Positions 24,231-36,973 of a stretch of DNA of 64,000 nt are shown piece after piece. Source of the stretch: Hordeum vulgare subsp. vulgare (lineage: Eukaryota > Streptophyta > Magnoliopsida > Poales > Poaceae); contig NC_058522.1 in NCBI RefSeq assembly GCF_904849725.1, positions 229,747,084-229,811,083 on the forward strand. The letters run 5' to 3'. The notes under the pieces are model-generated. The model saw only the letters and a list, made by a program, of their open reading frames with translations, did not search any database and was not told where the DNA came from. Position 1 is the stretch's first letter, and the number at the start of each line of letters is the position of its first letter. Made by a program: the position numbers and the translations under genes.

Positions 24231-25745
24231 ACTTCAAGACATGAATTGGTGAATGCCATGCACGAAGAGCTACACAACTTTGAGAGGAATAAAGTTTGGC
24301 CACTAGTGGAAAAGCCCAAGGACGAGCACAACATCATTGGTACAAAGTGGGTGTTTTGGAACAAGCAAGATGAATATGGACAAGTGGTAAGCAACAAGGT
24401 ATGGATCGTAACTCAAGGTTACGCGCAAGTCGAAGGTATGGACAACGATGAGACCTATGCCCCCATTGCTAGACTTGAAGCGATTCACATTCTTATTGCT
24501 TATGCCAATCACCATGATATTACTCTTTACCAAATGGATATCAAAAGTGCTTTTCTAAATGGTGAAATTGAGGAGAAAGTTTATGTTAAAAAACCTCCCG
24601 GCTTTGTAAAACGTAAGAAACCTAGTCATGTTTATAAACTTCGTAAAGCTCTAAATTGTCTTAGACAAGCCCCTCGAGCTTAGTACAAATGCCTAATGAA
24701 GTTTCTCATTGAAAAGGGTGTTGAGATTCGTAAAATTGATGTAACCTTATTCAAAAAAAGAGTTAATGGCAAATTATTCATGTGCCAAATTTATGTGGAT
24801 GATATTGTATTTGGATATACTAACCCACATTTTAGTGAAAAGTTTGTAAGGTTGATGTCCGAGAAGTATGAGACGTCCATGATGTGTGAGTTGAAATTCT
24901 TCCTTGGTTTTTCAAATCAAACAAATGAGAGAAGGTACGTTTATCTCTGAAACCAAGTACACCAAGGACTTAATCAAGAAGTTCAACATGCAAGAGTGCA
25001 AAGGTATGAGAACTCCCATGCCTACTAGTGGACATGTTGACCTCACCAAGGAGGACAGACCGGTTGATCAAAAGGTTTATCGACCAATGATTGGTTCATT
25101 TGTACATCTATGTGTCTCCCGTTCCGATATCAAGCTAAGTGTGTGCATGTGTGCCCGATATCAAGCGGCGCCCGAGGAGTGTTATCTAAAGTCCATGAAA
25201 ATAATTGTGAGATACTTGATATATACACCAAACTTTGGCATTTGGTATCCCAAGGGATTTTTTTTAATCTTGTTGGCTATTTCGACTCGGACTATGTCGA
25301 AGACAAGGTTGATAGAAAATTCACCTAGGGTACATGTCAATTTATTGGGAGATCTCTTGTGTCTTGGTCCTCCAAGAAACAAAACTCGATATCTCTATCT
25401 ACCGCCGAAGCGGAATACATTACCGCCGGATCATGTTGTGCGCAATTGTTATGGATGACGCAAACTCTTAAGGATTATGGGATACATGTGAAACATGTTC
25501 CATTTTTGTATGACAATGAAAGTGCTATTAAGATTGCTCATAATCATGTGCAACATTCTTGAACTAAACATATGCAAGTTTGATATCATTTCATTTGTGA
25601 TCATGTTGGCAAAGGAGATATTAATCTCAAGCATGTTCGCACCGAATTTTTTTGGCTAATATGTTTACCAAGACACTTGATGAGAAAGTGTTGTCTCACT
25701 TGAGGAGTGAGTTGAACATCATTGATGCTTCAAACTTGAGCTAGA
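24231..25745 (+). pseudogene. Reverse transcriptase-RNase H part of the Sirevirus-like Copia polyprotein
   Basis: Reverse transcriptase (RVT_2) motifs: TKWVFWNKQDEYGQVVSNK, LYQMDIKSAFLNGEIEE, LRKALNCLRQAPRA then TAG at 24681-24683 where Trp is expected, and CQIYVDDIVFG with the YVDD box intact. A frameshift follows near 24905-24945. RNase H: SRSDIKLSVCMCARYQAAP, then SWSSKKQNSISLSTAEAEY at 25361-25417 and LYDNESAIKIAHN. It ends at a stop near 25745. Several lesions make it inactive, but all domains are present in order. Confidence 0.9.
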
Positions 25746-27669
25746 CTCACTCGGATGCATGCAAGGGCATGAACTTGCTTGACTATTCCATGATGCTTTT
25801 GATATGTCACTATCTTATATCTTGAAAAACTGTGCTCCCTTGTATCACATCTAAACTTTTGTAGGTACTTGGAAGAACTACACTCCATAGGATTATCATG
25901 GCCAAGTATCAACAACCCTTTCTTTGAGGAAGAAGGAAGAAGATAACTCAAATCATATCCTTGAAAACTATTTTTTGAATAAGCTCACTCTTTTCATTTG
26001 GATATATTATGTTCTTCCTTGCATGTCTAATCAATGTAGGTGAAAAGTGAACCAAAACAACAAGGTTTTATCCAAATTCAAGATGAACTTCATCAACATC
26101 GAGCATCCACAACAGGTTCACCTACATGCCATGTCATCAACATGTTTTCAAAGGTATATCCTTGATACATCTTTACTCCACGTCATGAGGTAATTCAACT
26201 CAAGTGATATGAAGAAATTAAAATGCTTAATGAAAAATGCTAACCCCATTTTGAGCTTAACGATGACTATGACCTATGATCAAGCATTCTTGCTTGGCTC
26301 CTTAAGTCAATATACTCTAATATAGGTGACCTTGTCACTGACCAACATCTAGATGAAGTGTCTTGTATGGTTCATATTTTAGTTGCTTGCTTTCATGGAA
26401 CCATTCAATCTCCATCTAGTTGTGAAAATTCATTGCAAATCCTTTTGAAAATTCCTTGAAATCATTTGAATATTTTCTCAGAGCTTTGGCCAACATTTCT
26501 AAAAGACTTCACAATCAAGATGGCCAAGAAGGATTTTTGTTTGACAAAAGACACCCCATATTTTCAGGTAGTTAATATTCTATTTGCAACTCGGTCACTC
26601 CAAACTAGGAAATTTGGTCATACCAATTTCTCTGAGAGGCCTAAGATCATTTTTGGTTCTACCGACTCATTTTGCCTCGGAGCCTCCGAATTATGATACT
26701 ACTTGAGTTCTTTGCATTTATATCATTTTTGGGGAGAAATAAATACCAACGGGGGAGAAATATCTAGGATATCTTACTCAAGGAAAAAATCAAGGAACTG
26801 TTAGCTATATCAAAGGAGGAGAAATATCAAGGATCCCTTACTCTCAAGGAACCCTTACCCTATGACATTTTTGGAAGTTAACCCAAAAGGGCATATATAA
26901 AGGCTTGTGCTTACCCAAATGGGGAGGAATCTTTAAGGGGGAGAGATATCAAAGCTTATGCTTACCCAAAGGGGGAGAACTACATGAAGGGGGGATACCC
27001 AAAGGGGGAGAACTACAGTAGAACTACATTAAGGAGGAGAGAAAGTTTTATTTATTTTCTTGTTGGACTTGTCTCACCCTACCTACTCCCAATATCTACA
27101 TGCTGAGATTCAGGGGGACAGGAAAACCCACATATTCATACTTAGGGGAGATAGTTCTAAATGTTCTTGGAGACATATATATCCTGACAAATAGGGGAGA
27201 AAAATCTGTCATCAAATCCTATATTCAATATGTCTTCCATGTCTTGGTACTTCTGAAGCTATTTGCATCTTTACAATAGAATACTCTTGTGTTATGTAAC
27301 AGTTGTTTTCTCAAGTGTGTTGCTATTGTTAAGATGCTCAAGAACTTCAAGGTAAGTATTTGCATCATATCCTTGTTCATGATGATCTCTTGTATCTTGC
27401 ACATATTGTTTTCAAGAGTGAGTCTTGATCATGGAAAACTTTCATTCACACATGTTTGATGAATATAGCCAAGGTTCACATGACTTGTCTTGTTATTTCT
27501 ACTATGGGTGTGCCCATGAAGTCCAAAGCAAATATTCCTTAAAAAGGGTTGCACATATTTAGGGGGACCATGTCTTAGTCATATGTCTCCCAAAGCTATC
27601 ATACTCTACTGTACACCTTTGTTTGAAGCTTTTATTGTATATGGTCATCAATTACTAAAAGGGGGAGAT
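25746..27669 (+). mobile_element. Long 3' region of the Sirevirus-like Copia with repeated polypurine motifs
   Basis: No gene is visible in these 1.9 kb apart from short frames. From about 26740 to 27669 there are at least eight purine-rich motifs of the form (A)GGGGGAGA, for example near 26749, 26936, 26970, 27006, 27194 and 27660. The last one, AAAAGGGGGAGAT, touches the 3' LTR and is the actual polypurine tract. Repeated polypurine motifs in the 3' region are a known hallmark of Sireviruses. Confidence 0.65.
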
Positions 27670-29181
27670 TGAAAGCACATATGCTCCCTTGGTGGATTTG
27701 ATAATTCATGACAACATACATTGTCTCTTGGACTAATATTTTTACCTAGTGTATTTTAGAAATGGTCTATGGAGAGAATTGGCTAAGGATTGTGAGGACA
27801 AGCCCCAAGGAAGGAAAGGAATAGGATTGGCCAAGCTTCAAGCTTCAAGACTCTAAATTTTATATTTTGTGAGAAATCACATTTGAGTCCATAGGAAGGC
27901 CAATACTATTAAAAGGGGATGTGACTATGATGATCTGGTTGCTCAAGTGCTTAGAGCTTAGCCACCAAAAACTAACATGAAATTCTACCACAAATATTCT
28001 ATCCTAACCACAAAGTCAAATTCAGTGCCACCAAGTTTTCCATTTCGGTCCTGCCGAGTTTACCTTAGACAGATGAAGAGCCAAACCCTAGGATCTTGGT
28101 AGCACCAAGTCCATTTTCGGTTCAACTGAAAATAGTTTCCAACCTATTGATGTCGATTTGTGTGAAATCATAATTCCCAATTTTAGCAAATCGGTGTCAA
28201 CGAGTTCTCCATCTGCCTGTACAACCAAAACCGGACCCTCCGAGATTTCCATATCAGTCTCACTGAAACACCAAAAGTTGCCACATTTTGCACTAGTCGG
28301 TGCCATCGAGTTTTACTTCGGTTTCACCGATTTGGGCAATAATGTTGTAATGGTTGGATTTTTGGAGATGCATATATATACCCCTCCACCAACCTCTCTT
28401 CGTAGAGGAAGCACTCAGAACGAACCAACACTTGCCCCATTCATTTTTCTAAGAGAGAGGCACCTACTCATGTGTTGAGATCAAGATATTCCATTCCTAC
28501 CATATGAATCTTGATTTCTAGACTCCCCAAGTTGCTTTCCTCCCAATCAATCTTTTCTACCCATGCCAAATCTCTGAGAGAGTGATTGAGTGTTGGGGAG
28601 ACTATCTTTTGAAGCACAAGAGCAATGAGTTCATCATACTACCACATCTATTAGCTTTTGGAGAGTGCTATCTCCTAGATTTGTTAAGTGCCGCTTGGGA
28701 GCCTCCTTCTTCGTGTTGTGGAGTTGAACCAAGAAGTTTGTAAGGGCAAGGAGATCGCCTACTTCGTGAAGATCTACATCGAGTGAGGCTAGTCCTTCGT
28801 GGACGTGACCCATGGTGTAATAGACAAGGTTGCTTCTTCGTGGACCCTTCATGGGTTGAGCCCTCTGTAGAATCTCATGACTGTTAACCTCCGTGGGTTG
28901 AAATCTCCGCCAACATGGACACATGATAGCACCACCTATCGGAACAACGCAAAAAATCAATGTGTCATCTTTGCATTTGATCTTCCTAACTCTACTCCTT
29001 ACCTTCATGTGCATGTCTTTACTTTTTGGTGCTATACTCGTAGACTTGCATGTGTAGTGTATTGTTGACTTGCTATAAATGCTAAAATATGCCAACAACT
29101 AATATTGGGATAAGGCTAGGTTTTAATTTGGTCTAGTAGTCTATCTCCCCCCTCTAGACATCCCTTCTAGTGATCCACACA
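27670..29181 (+). mobile_element. 3' LTR of the Sirevirus-like Copia element
   Basis: It starts TGAAAGCACATATGCTCCC after the polypurine tract and ends CTTCTAGTGATCCACACA (1512 bp), matching the 5' LTR along its length. The TATA-like ATATATATACCCC is at about 28373-28385. The five bases beyond each LTR (ATTGG at 20343-20347, ATTTC at 29182-29186) do not match, and the sequence to the right does not continue the Gypsy integrase on the left. Confidence 0.85.
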
Positions 29182-30534
29182 ATTTCTCATCAAGAAATTG
29201 ATCCAAGGATGGAACAAATACACACAGGCTTGACTCGTTTTGATTCATGTCGCTGCAGAGATGGTATGAGGGAACATGGTGACTGTAGGATGTGACCCTA
29301 GAAAATGGCTTAGAAATAGAAAGACCGTGATATGAACAACTTTTACCTTCAACTACTCTCGTAACCTTTGAATTCTTTTACTCAGCCTTCCTTTTTTTCA
29401 AACTATAGATGAAGAGCTACATTCTGAATGAAAGAGATCACTACGGGGATGTTCTTGGTGGACTATTCCTCGTAGAACTTGTCATAATGCTGAAGCTACC
29501 GATACCTGAGATCAAGGTGACTAAGAGGAAGTCTGGATCATGGGGCATCAGGATTCGAGTTTTTGGACGTAAAAAAGACCCCAAGACCTAGGACATCAAC
29601 TATGGGATGTTAAACCATGCGTGTGATATGGGCATGAACACTGGTGTCCATGATGCTATGACACACTTAAGTTGTCGTTATCGTGCTCAGTTAGGCAACC
29701 ACTAATTTGGAAGGTTTGGATGGCAGAAGGCTGATGGACAACATATCATCTTGATGGACGCACAAAAGATGAAGTTTTCACCTCTACTCGTGTATAATCA
29801 AGAAATGGAGCGTTACATCAAGAACCTCCAAATGGACCTTCTCGGGGCTTTATTTGAGAAGAGCTGCTTCGTGAGGACCTCAAGGCCTAGAAGCGGAAGG
29901 TAGCCAATCAGGAGAAGCAAGACCTCGAGCTCCATAAGACTCGTCACATGTTGAAGGACAATCGTACTATGCCACATGCCAAGGATGTTGAGATCCAGAA
30001 GCGCAAGAACCAACTCCTGGAACTACAAGGACAACACAGGAAACTCCACATCAACAAGGATGATATGGAAGAAGAACTTGAAAGATAAAGCATGACCATA
30101 AGAAGCCCATTGAAGATGAAGACATGGATAAGCTATATTAGTGGTAGCCCCACCATGAGAGAAGAAAGATGAACTTTTTTACGATTAAAGTAATCGACCA
30201 TACCAACCTTATGTGGGTGGCGATACTATAGAATTGATTGAATAAATGAAGGTTTGGTCATTATTATATTTGTGTTTAATGAGTGGTTGGATAAATACTA
30301 TATTTGTAGGTTTGAATTTATTTCAACCTTGAAAGACGTAAGTTACGGAGAAGTAATAGAAGGACTTCATATGGGAGATGCAATAGGAATTGGAAAAGTC
30401 CCAAGCATTGATGACCTGAAGAAATGAAGACTTGGTAAGGAAACCATAGTAAATCAGCCCATTACAAATGATAGAAATTTGAGTTAGGATTTCATTGTTG
30501 ATTATGGGTGAATTTCTCTATATCTATCTTCCCC
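29182..30534 (+). pseudogene. Fragment of a host Gypsy element with broken coiled-coil ORF
   Basis: The left piece of the element into which the 30535-50458 element inserted. Plus-strand frames from 29409 read MKSYILNERDHYGDVLGGLF and later, in other frames, NYGMLNHACDMGMNTGVHDA. From about 29900 there is a highly charged stretch, KRKVANQEKQDLELHKTRHM ... KRKNQLLELQGQHRKLHINK, ending at a stop near 30088, which looks like a coiled coil. Stops and frameshifts interrupt it. Similar extra ORFs accompany some grass Gypsy elements, but I do not assign a function. 30090-30534 is AT-rich and non-coding. Confidence 0.55.
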
Positions 30535-33500
30535 TGTAACACCCTCGATTTCGCCCATTTTTTCTTTTGATTTTGGTTTGGATTTGCTTTTCTGTGGCTT
30601 GGTAGTTCTGGAACCTAAAGGGATCACCCTTGATTTCTCTTCCCTAGTGACTTGCCAACCTCCAAACCATCCCAAGACCTTGCCAATTCCATCTCGGGCC
30701 AATCCCAATAATCTTTTCCCTCGGAATATTCATTTTTCTATTAAAGGAATAACCTTGTTGCCTTGGGTTGTGAAGGAACCCACATTTCTATAATTCCAAA
30801 AATTCGCAAATAATTCTCATAAATATCTTCGGTTATATCTTCCTCAGGTATGACAAAATCATTCCTTGCCATGTTCAAAAATATTCCTCAAATATTCCTT
30901 TTTGGATTCTGCCCTGTTTGTCAAGTTGTGAAGCAAGTACCCTTTATATGTGCTTTCTTGCTCTCAAACTTTTTGGAAACTCTTTCCTATCCATATCATT
31001 ACCTCATGCCAAAATTCAAAATCATTTGGCTAGTAATTAGTTCTTGGCAAATTTCCAAAGTTTCTGATCCAGAGGAAGCTTTGTGAAGCAAGTGCTAGCT
31101 AAGAGTATTCAAATGAGTTGAAACTTTGCCCTGATCTCAATATGCTCAAATCATGACTCTCGACCAAATTTGAGCATCACCACATCAACCATGTGACCAC
31201 ATCATCAAATCTTTGTCTCTAGTCATTATTTTGGATTGTGAAGCAACTGTGCTTTATGTTTCTCCATAATTTCTGAAATTTTACCAGGACATTCTCCAAC
31301 CTATAAAACATCTCTCAACCAAATTTTAGCTCATTTTATGTAGCCATTTCTCCTGAGTAATTTTCCTAAGATTCTGTCAAGTGGGATGCTGTGTGAAGGA
31401 AGTACCACTTTGGTTTATCCACATAGCATGAAATTTATACACCATCCTCACATGCCTAAATAATTTATCTCCTCCAAATTTCAGCTCCATCCCTGTTGAT
31501 ATGTGAGTGCTACATCAAACGTTGTGTTCTGGACCAGATTGGTCAGTTGCAAATCAACTATATTAAATCTTGGTCCTTTGATTCTCAAACTTCACAGGAC
31601 TGTAGTCCATCCTACCCCAAACCTCTTAGACATCATCTTTGGTTCCTACCACCTCTTTGTTATTCTTAATAGTGTAGCCAAGTTTGCTACAGCAAACTTG
31701 TAGTGACCCTTGCCATCTCACCAGTTACCCATTCACTGATATTTCACTTCCAGGCTGCCTTGGGGAACAAGGACTTCACCCCAAACAAGGTGTGCCAGCC
31801 GCTCTTGTCCCCTCCAAGCCAGCGCACGTGGTGACCACCACCCTGGCACGCAATGGACGCGAGCTGCGTGTTTGCTAGCTCGGGCCCCTCCTTTGCTCGT
31901 CCGTTCCGCATGCCTCGTCGTGTCCAACAGCTCCCCTGTCTGCCCTAGACCCTTCCCGACCCTGCAAGGAGCCAGCCACGTCCTCTCCGAGCGCCAGGAT
32001 GATGATAAGCTCGCCACGGTGGCCGTGGTTATCCGCTCGTCGTCGGGCACCTATAAATAGGCTACCCCGGATCCCTCCCCAAGCATCACACCATTACCCT
32101 CTCCCTCCTAGACCCTCCCCTGCTCGAAGGAGCAAGCTCCAGAGCCCAATTTCTCCTCTCAGGCCGCCATGGCCGCTGCCTCGGCCCCCCTAAATTGAGG
32201 CTGCCTCGAGCCCCTCATCCCCATCTTCGGTGACCAGAGGGACCCCAAGCTCCGGCGATCCTTCCCAACCTCTCCCTACATCGCCGGAGTGCCCTGTGGC
32301 CGCACCCCGTAGGACGACCGCCGCCGCCACTGCTCCGTGTCTCTGTAGCATCACCCGTGCAAGCCTCCCCGGCGCCCGTCACGAGTTCAGGAGGGTGCGG
32401 CATGGTCTCCCGAGGCCGACGGTGGTCTCGCCTTGGCCGAAGACGTCGTGGACCTCGCCGGCCGCGCCCTGCCTGGCCTCCTCTGCTCCTTCGGTTGGGA
32501 GGAGGAAGAAGACGAGGCGAGGAGGAGAGAAATAGGGGGAGGGTCAATGCGGGCCCCACGCGTCGGTGACCCGGAGGCCGGCCCCGCCTCGTCACGTCAC
32601 TTAAGTGGAGGCGCCCGGCACTAAAAACGTTTCCCCCTCTGGAAAACGTATTCCTTAAAAGACGCCATCAGTTTTTCTAGCCAGGACCCTATAGTAAATA
32701 TTTTATTTTAATCGTGACTCCGATCGAGGTGATTACAAAGCCCACGTCTTCGTCTCGTCGAGCCCGTCATGTTCGTATCGACTTCATTATGTGTTCACAC
32801 AGTGGAAATGACCATTTTTCCCTTGTCGTAAATAGCCCCTCCTCCGAGAGAGAACTGTTTCCGGCAATTGCTTCCGCGAGCATCTCACACTTCTTCCCGA
32901 TGGTTTTATCACCCCTAAGCAAACCACAACTCTCATTTTCATAATTGCATTGCAATATCAGAGTTTAACCAATTACTTTAATCGCAATTATAATTATTTG
33001 TAGTATGGATTAGTGCAATGTTTGAATAAATTCTTGAATAGGTGACTACCGTGTTGAGTACGGGATTGTTAATAACTAGTATTTCACCCACTAGTCGATG
33101 ACATGACGTTGGAGATTATTGTCTATGATTATTTTGGGTTTCATCCGGCAGTTTGTGGATATGAATCAATAGAAGTGGCTTCAGCTTATTGGTTATTGGA
33201 TTAGTATGATATCGGAGTGTCAGCTATGACAGAAATATTATTCGGGGATAAGATACTTAGTTGGTTGATCGGGAGTCACCTGTCCTTGCTTATTCATCCA
33301 GCCACATTTGCCGGTATGGGACGACCTTGACTTGGTCTGATCGCGTGCTCTTTTATCGGTACCACCAAAGAGGGAAGGTTATGCGCGCGCGCTGCCCTGG
33401 CTGGTAGGCGGCGATAACCTTGTGAGCCAGTTGAGTTGTTTGGGGTACCTGTCCCCGTTTGGGATAACTTTGTTTGGCCACAATGGTGGAGGTGTCATGA

Positions 33501-34335
33501 GGACACAGGGGTCACCCAGGGCAGGACTCCGGAGGAGGATGAATGCCGGTGGTACGATGGAAGAGTCACGGGTCAGACAAGTTTCGTTGGAGCAACACTG
33601 GTGCACCCGAATGGGATCACGAGGTCAGTGCTCCATGATGTGGGTGAAGTGTGCAACCTCTATAGAGTGTCAAATCTATTCATATAGCCGTGTCCACGGT
33701 ATTGGACAGCCCGTCCAGACCTCAGTAGATGGTCAACCATATCAGTGATAATAATGTTGGAAGAACTCGTCTGAGTATGGTAGCAGTTGGGTATCGTGCC
33801 GGTGACAAGTCTTGGTGTCGGTCTTGAGGATATTTGCTGAAGGTTCTTGGTGAGATTACGAGTTGGTCACCAGAGTACGGTGAGAGTAGCCTGGTATGGT
33901 TATTTTCAACTATCCCTTCGATGATGATAAATCTTTACCTAATATTGATTGCTACGATGTTGTCTTGCCTTAATGCTATGTTTGTTGTGAGCTTGAGAGT
34001 ACATTCAAAGTACTCACCTTGCGTGTCATGCCAGTTTCCAGGTCATGCCATGATTGCTTGCTTGTCGAGGATTCCAAGTTGCGAGCTAGGATGTGCGTTT
34101 CAGCCAGAGTCCCTGTGGAGTGGAGTTCATCACATCTTTCGTTGTTCCGTTGCTAGTGTTGGATTTACCGTAGGCAGGTGTAGTATCAACGTGGCAATGT
34201 AATCCAAGTACCATTGTAACCTTTTCCATAGTAATAAACAACTGATTTTTCTATGCCAACGGTGTCGTATTCCAGAGATTTGTCCCTGGGCTGGAATATG
34301 GGGCGTTCCGGTTTCCTCTGAGCCGGGGTGCCACA
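30535..34335 (+). mobile_element. Left LTR (3.8 kb) of a large non-autonomous Gypsy-like element
   Basis: The LTR begins TGTAACACCCTCGATTTCGC and ends GAGCCGGGGTGCCACA. It matches 36974-40513 plus 50184-50458. It is preceded by TCCCC (30530-30534), which recurs after the right LTR at 50459-50463. A TATA box (CTATAAATAG) is at 32051-32060, after a GC-rich U3. A stem-forming GAGTAC-ATTCAAA-GTACTC lies at 33997-34015. The TGTAACACCC start, long LTR and methionine-type primer site resemble Tekay/Del-clade Gypsy LTRs, but no protein confirms the clade. GC-rich frames around 32200-32620 are not conserved in the other LTR. Confidence 0.85.
32051..32060 (+). promoter_or_regulatory. TATA box of the left 3.8-kb LTR
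   Basis: CTATAAATAG is conserved at the same place in the right LTR (38493-38502), following a GC-rich block. Position and conservation support a promoter role. Confidence 0.65.
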
Positions 34336-34340
34336 AGCGT

Positions 34341-34352
34341 TGGTATCAAAGC
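34341..34352 (+). other. Primer binding site of the large non-autonomous element
   Basis: TGGTATCAAAGC lies five bases after the left LTR end and differs from the common methionine-tRNA primer site (TGGTATCAGAGC) at one base. Confidence 0.75.
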
Positions 34353-36973
34353 AAGTCTGGCTGTAGGACGCCCTAGACCGCGTGAGCGTTAGTAACCGGT
34401 AGTATAGGATATAGTTGGTTTGCTGCACTTGTTTGTTGCATTTTTTTGTGCATAGCATGCACATAGACTAGATATTTTATCACTAATGATTAATCTAATG
34501 AGTGTAGGAGGCGTGGGTCTCGATGCACCACCTGTACCCACAAGTTGCATATTTGCTCCTTGGTGTGGTATTATCTCTGTCCCAGCGGAGTGATGCCAAG
34601 GTGCTAGGTGGTGTCGATCCCTTGTCGGATTGATGCACTGGTACCACACCAACTCATTCTCTTCAGCCGCCCAATTGTCTCGGTGATGGACATGCTTCTA
34701 TCCTTGATCTTGCCCATCCCTCTAGTCGCGTTGGCAACCCTTACTGATCTTGCTTATCAAAAAAGGGCAATGCCCGCAAGCCCCTGTTTGGTGTAGCTTT
34801 GTTTACACCAACTTCCTTCCACACATTGATTCACTTTTGTGCACACCGCCATAGCATGTTAGATCGTAGTACCGAAGTTCTTGCGAGATTTGTGTGCTTA
34901 AGTAGGAATGCATATTATTGATGTGAACAGATGTAGAGTATGTGCTATTTCTGGTGATCTTGCTGCTTTGCGCGTTAGTCTTTTCTCCCACTTCTTTCTT
35001 TGGGCCCTTGGTGTTACCTTATTTTTCCCCTTATGGAAGTTGATCACCGACACTGGACTCAAAGAACCAGTGAAGAGACAGTCATTTGGAAGCTCAGTTT
35101 AGCAATATAGAATTTTCAGCAAACTGCATTATATCGGAAATATCAGGCCTGAATAAAAGTGATATCCTGGCAGAATGGGTTATCAGCATCAAGTATACAT
35201 CAGTGCAACCTTCGTAGCAGCAATCATCGAATCAGCAAGAAAGCAAGGATGTGTACATTCCGAGTCAAAGGTATGATTCATATACGTAGTTGAGTCTGTT
35301 ATGAATACAACTTGAAACCTGCTACATTTTGGAAGGAAGTCATAATGTGCTATGAGCTTAGTAAGCTTGAGGTATAAGCAACCCGGTCTTTCTCCGCAAG
35401 TTACCAAAACAACTTACGACACAAGGTTCATGTGACTTCCTTAAAACGACACATAGATATTTGCCTGTACAAGACACCCATGCTTCTCTAGTAAGTTATC
35501 ACAGCAAGCTTCCAGCATAAGGTATAGAGTCTTACCCAACAAGTATTTAAGGTGGGAAGGCATCACATTATCACTAGTACAAGTTATTCCACCAACGACT
35601 AGCAGCATACGGCCATGCATCTCAAGGGCCCGCTCCAACAGTTGGTCAGAAGGCATAAAGTCAGTCAGGACACAAGCCTGCTTCAGGAATCAAGCGCTCA
35701 GCCGAATAGACCCAATATATATGATGGACAGGTTGTCAAGGCCATATGAGTTAATCATACAATGATGCTAGGCCGGTGAGAATCCTACTATTGCATGAGC
35801 TATGTAAGAAGGAGAAGAACGTCGGTTATACACTTCAGTGAGATGACCAACAACCTATGGACAAGCTGTATGGGACACGAATGAACCCTTGCCCGTATTT
35901 CTTTGGTGACGGCACCACGCATGTGTTCTGAGCTGTTTTCGGCTGTCCGGGGTGGATGCCGACTTTTCTTTCTGTTGACAGCAACTGCCCTGTGTTCTGA
36001 GCTGCTTTTCGGTCGTCTCGGACAGCTGTTGAATTTCTTTCCGTAGTAGTGACCCTATGCTGTGAGCTGTTTCTCGACCGTCTTAGGGAACTGCTACTTT
36101 CTTCTTGTCAACAATGTCTCATGCTCTGAGCTTCTTTTCAGCCGTCTTGAGTCAGGGTTGAATTACTCCAGTAATGTCCTAGATCTGAGTTGTAAAGACC
36201 GTTCTGGCGGCTACTGTTGTATTTGCTATTTTTATCCAACGGTTCAGACGGTCGTTACCCTACAGCTACAACTTGATAAGTAATATGTCTGCCGGAATAT
36301 TGTACCTGGCAGCACCCCTAGCCATCCAAGGAATAAATAACACATCAGACCAAGCTCTTTCAACTAAGGATCCAAACAAAGAGAACCATAATGAAGGAGC
36401 AAGATTGGCCTTATAGGTATGATAATGGTTGCAAGATCAACATGGTGCAGATACTCAAAACAGTCTGGTTCGATACCAATCACCATAGGTACACACCCAT
36501 GGGATCTATTCCATTCGCAAGGACCATATATCAACTCAGCCCGCTCAGCCCAACCAGATATGCTCAGAATGATCAGAAGGGGATATTCAAATCTGTGAGG
36601 ACAACTCAGCGGTTTGATTGCATCAATAGTGTTAAAGCATTACACGGCCTACTGTTCATTTAAAGGTGTCAACAGACGAAACGACCAGAATGTTGGACAA
36701 CGACCTCGGAGCATGTGTCCTCACATATGGGAATCAATCAAAGGATAGCCTGCCGTGAACAACATCTTTCTGCCAGAACCTCCGTCAGAAAAGTCAGCAT
36801 ACTTAAACGGATGGAAGTCAGAGTAACAGTTAGTCAATTGATATTTACCGATAGCATTATACCAAGGCAAAAAGGAAATCCGAGTTGGAAACTGTTTTCT
36901 CAAGTGGGGATATTTATGTTTAACTCCTGAGCAACCAAATCTCCAGGACGAGATTTCTTTAAGGGGGTAGGTT
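34353..36973 (+). mobile_element. Non-coding internal domain of the large element (LARD-like)
   Basis: The internal domain between the 3.8-kb LTRs is only about 2.6 kb. I find no gag, protease, reverse transcriptase or integrase motif in any frame, and the longest frames are about 90 residues and unconvincing. Long LTRs, a primer site, a polypurine tract and a short non-coding interior fit a LARD (large retrotransposon derivative), which must be mobilised by another element's proteins. The purine-rich TTTAAGGGGGTAGGTT at 36958-36973 precedes the right LTR. Confidence 0.65.
35927..36185 (+). repeat. Degenerate minisatellite, about four copies of a unit of about 65 bp
   Basis: Units start with (TG)TTCTGAGCTGTTTTCGGC-like sequence near 35928, 35992, 36056 and 36119. 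Each has a CTGAGCT(G)-TTTTC-GGCCGTC core followed by a T-rich stretch and a CAACTG/CAACAA-type spacer. The copies are clearly related but diverged. They lie inside the non-coding internal domain of the large element. Confidence 0.6.

Noticed and set aside
32200..32624. GC-rich frames of up to 126 residues in the left 3.8-kb LTR, with counterparts at 38676-39072
   Set aside because: The two LTR copies do not preserve the same reading frames (indels shift them), so they are compositional artefacts of the LTR.
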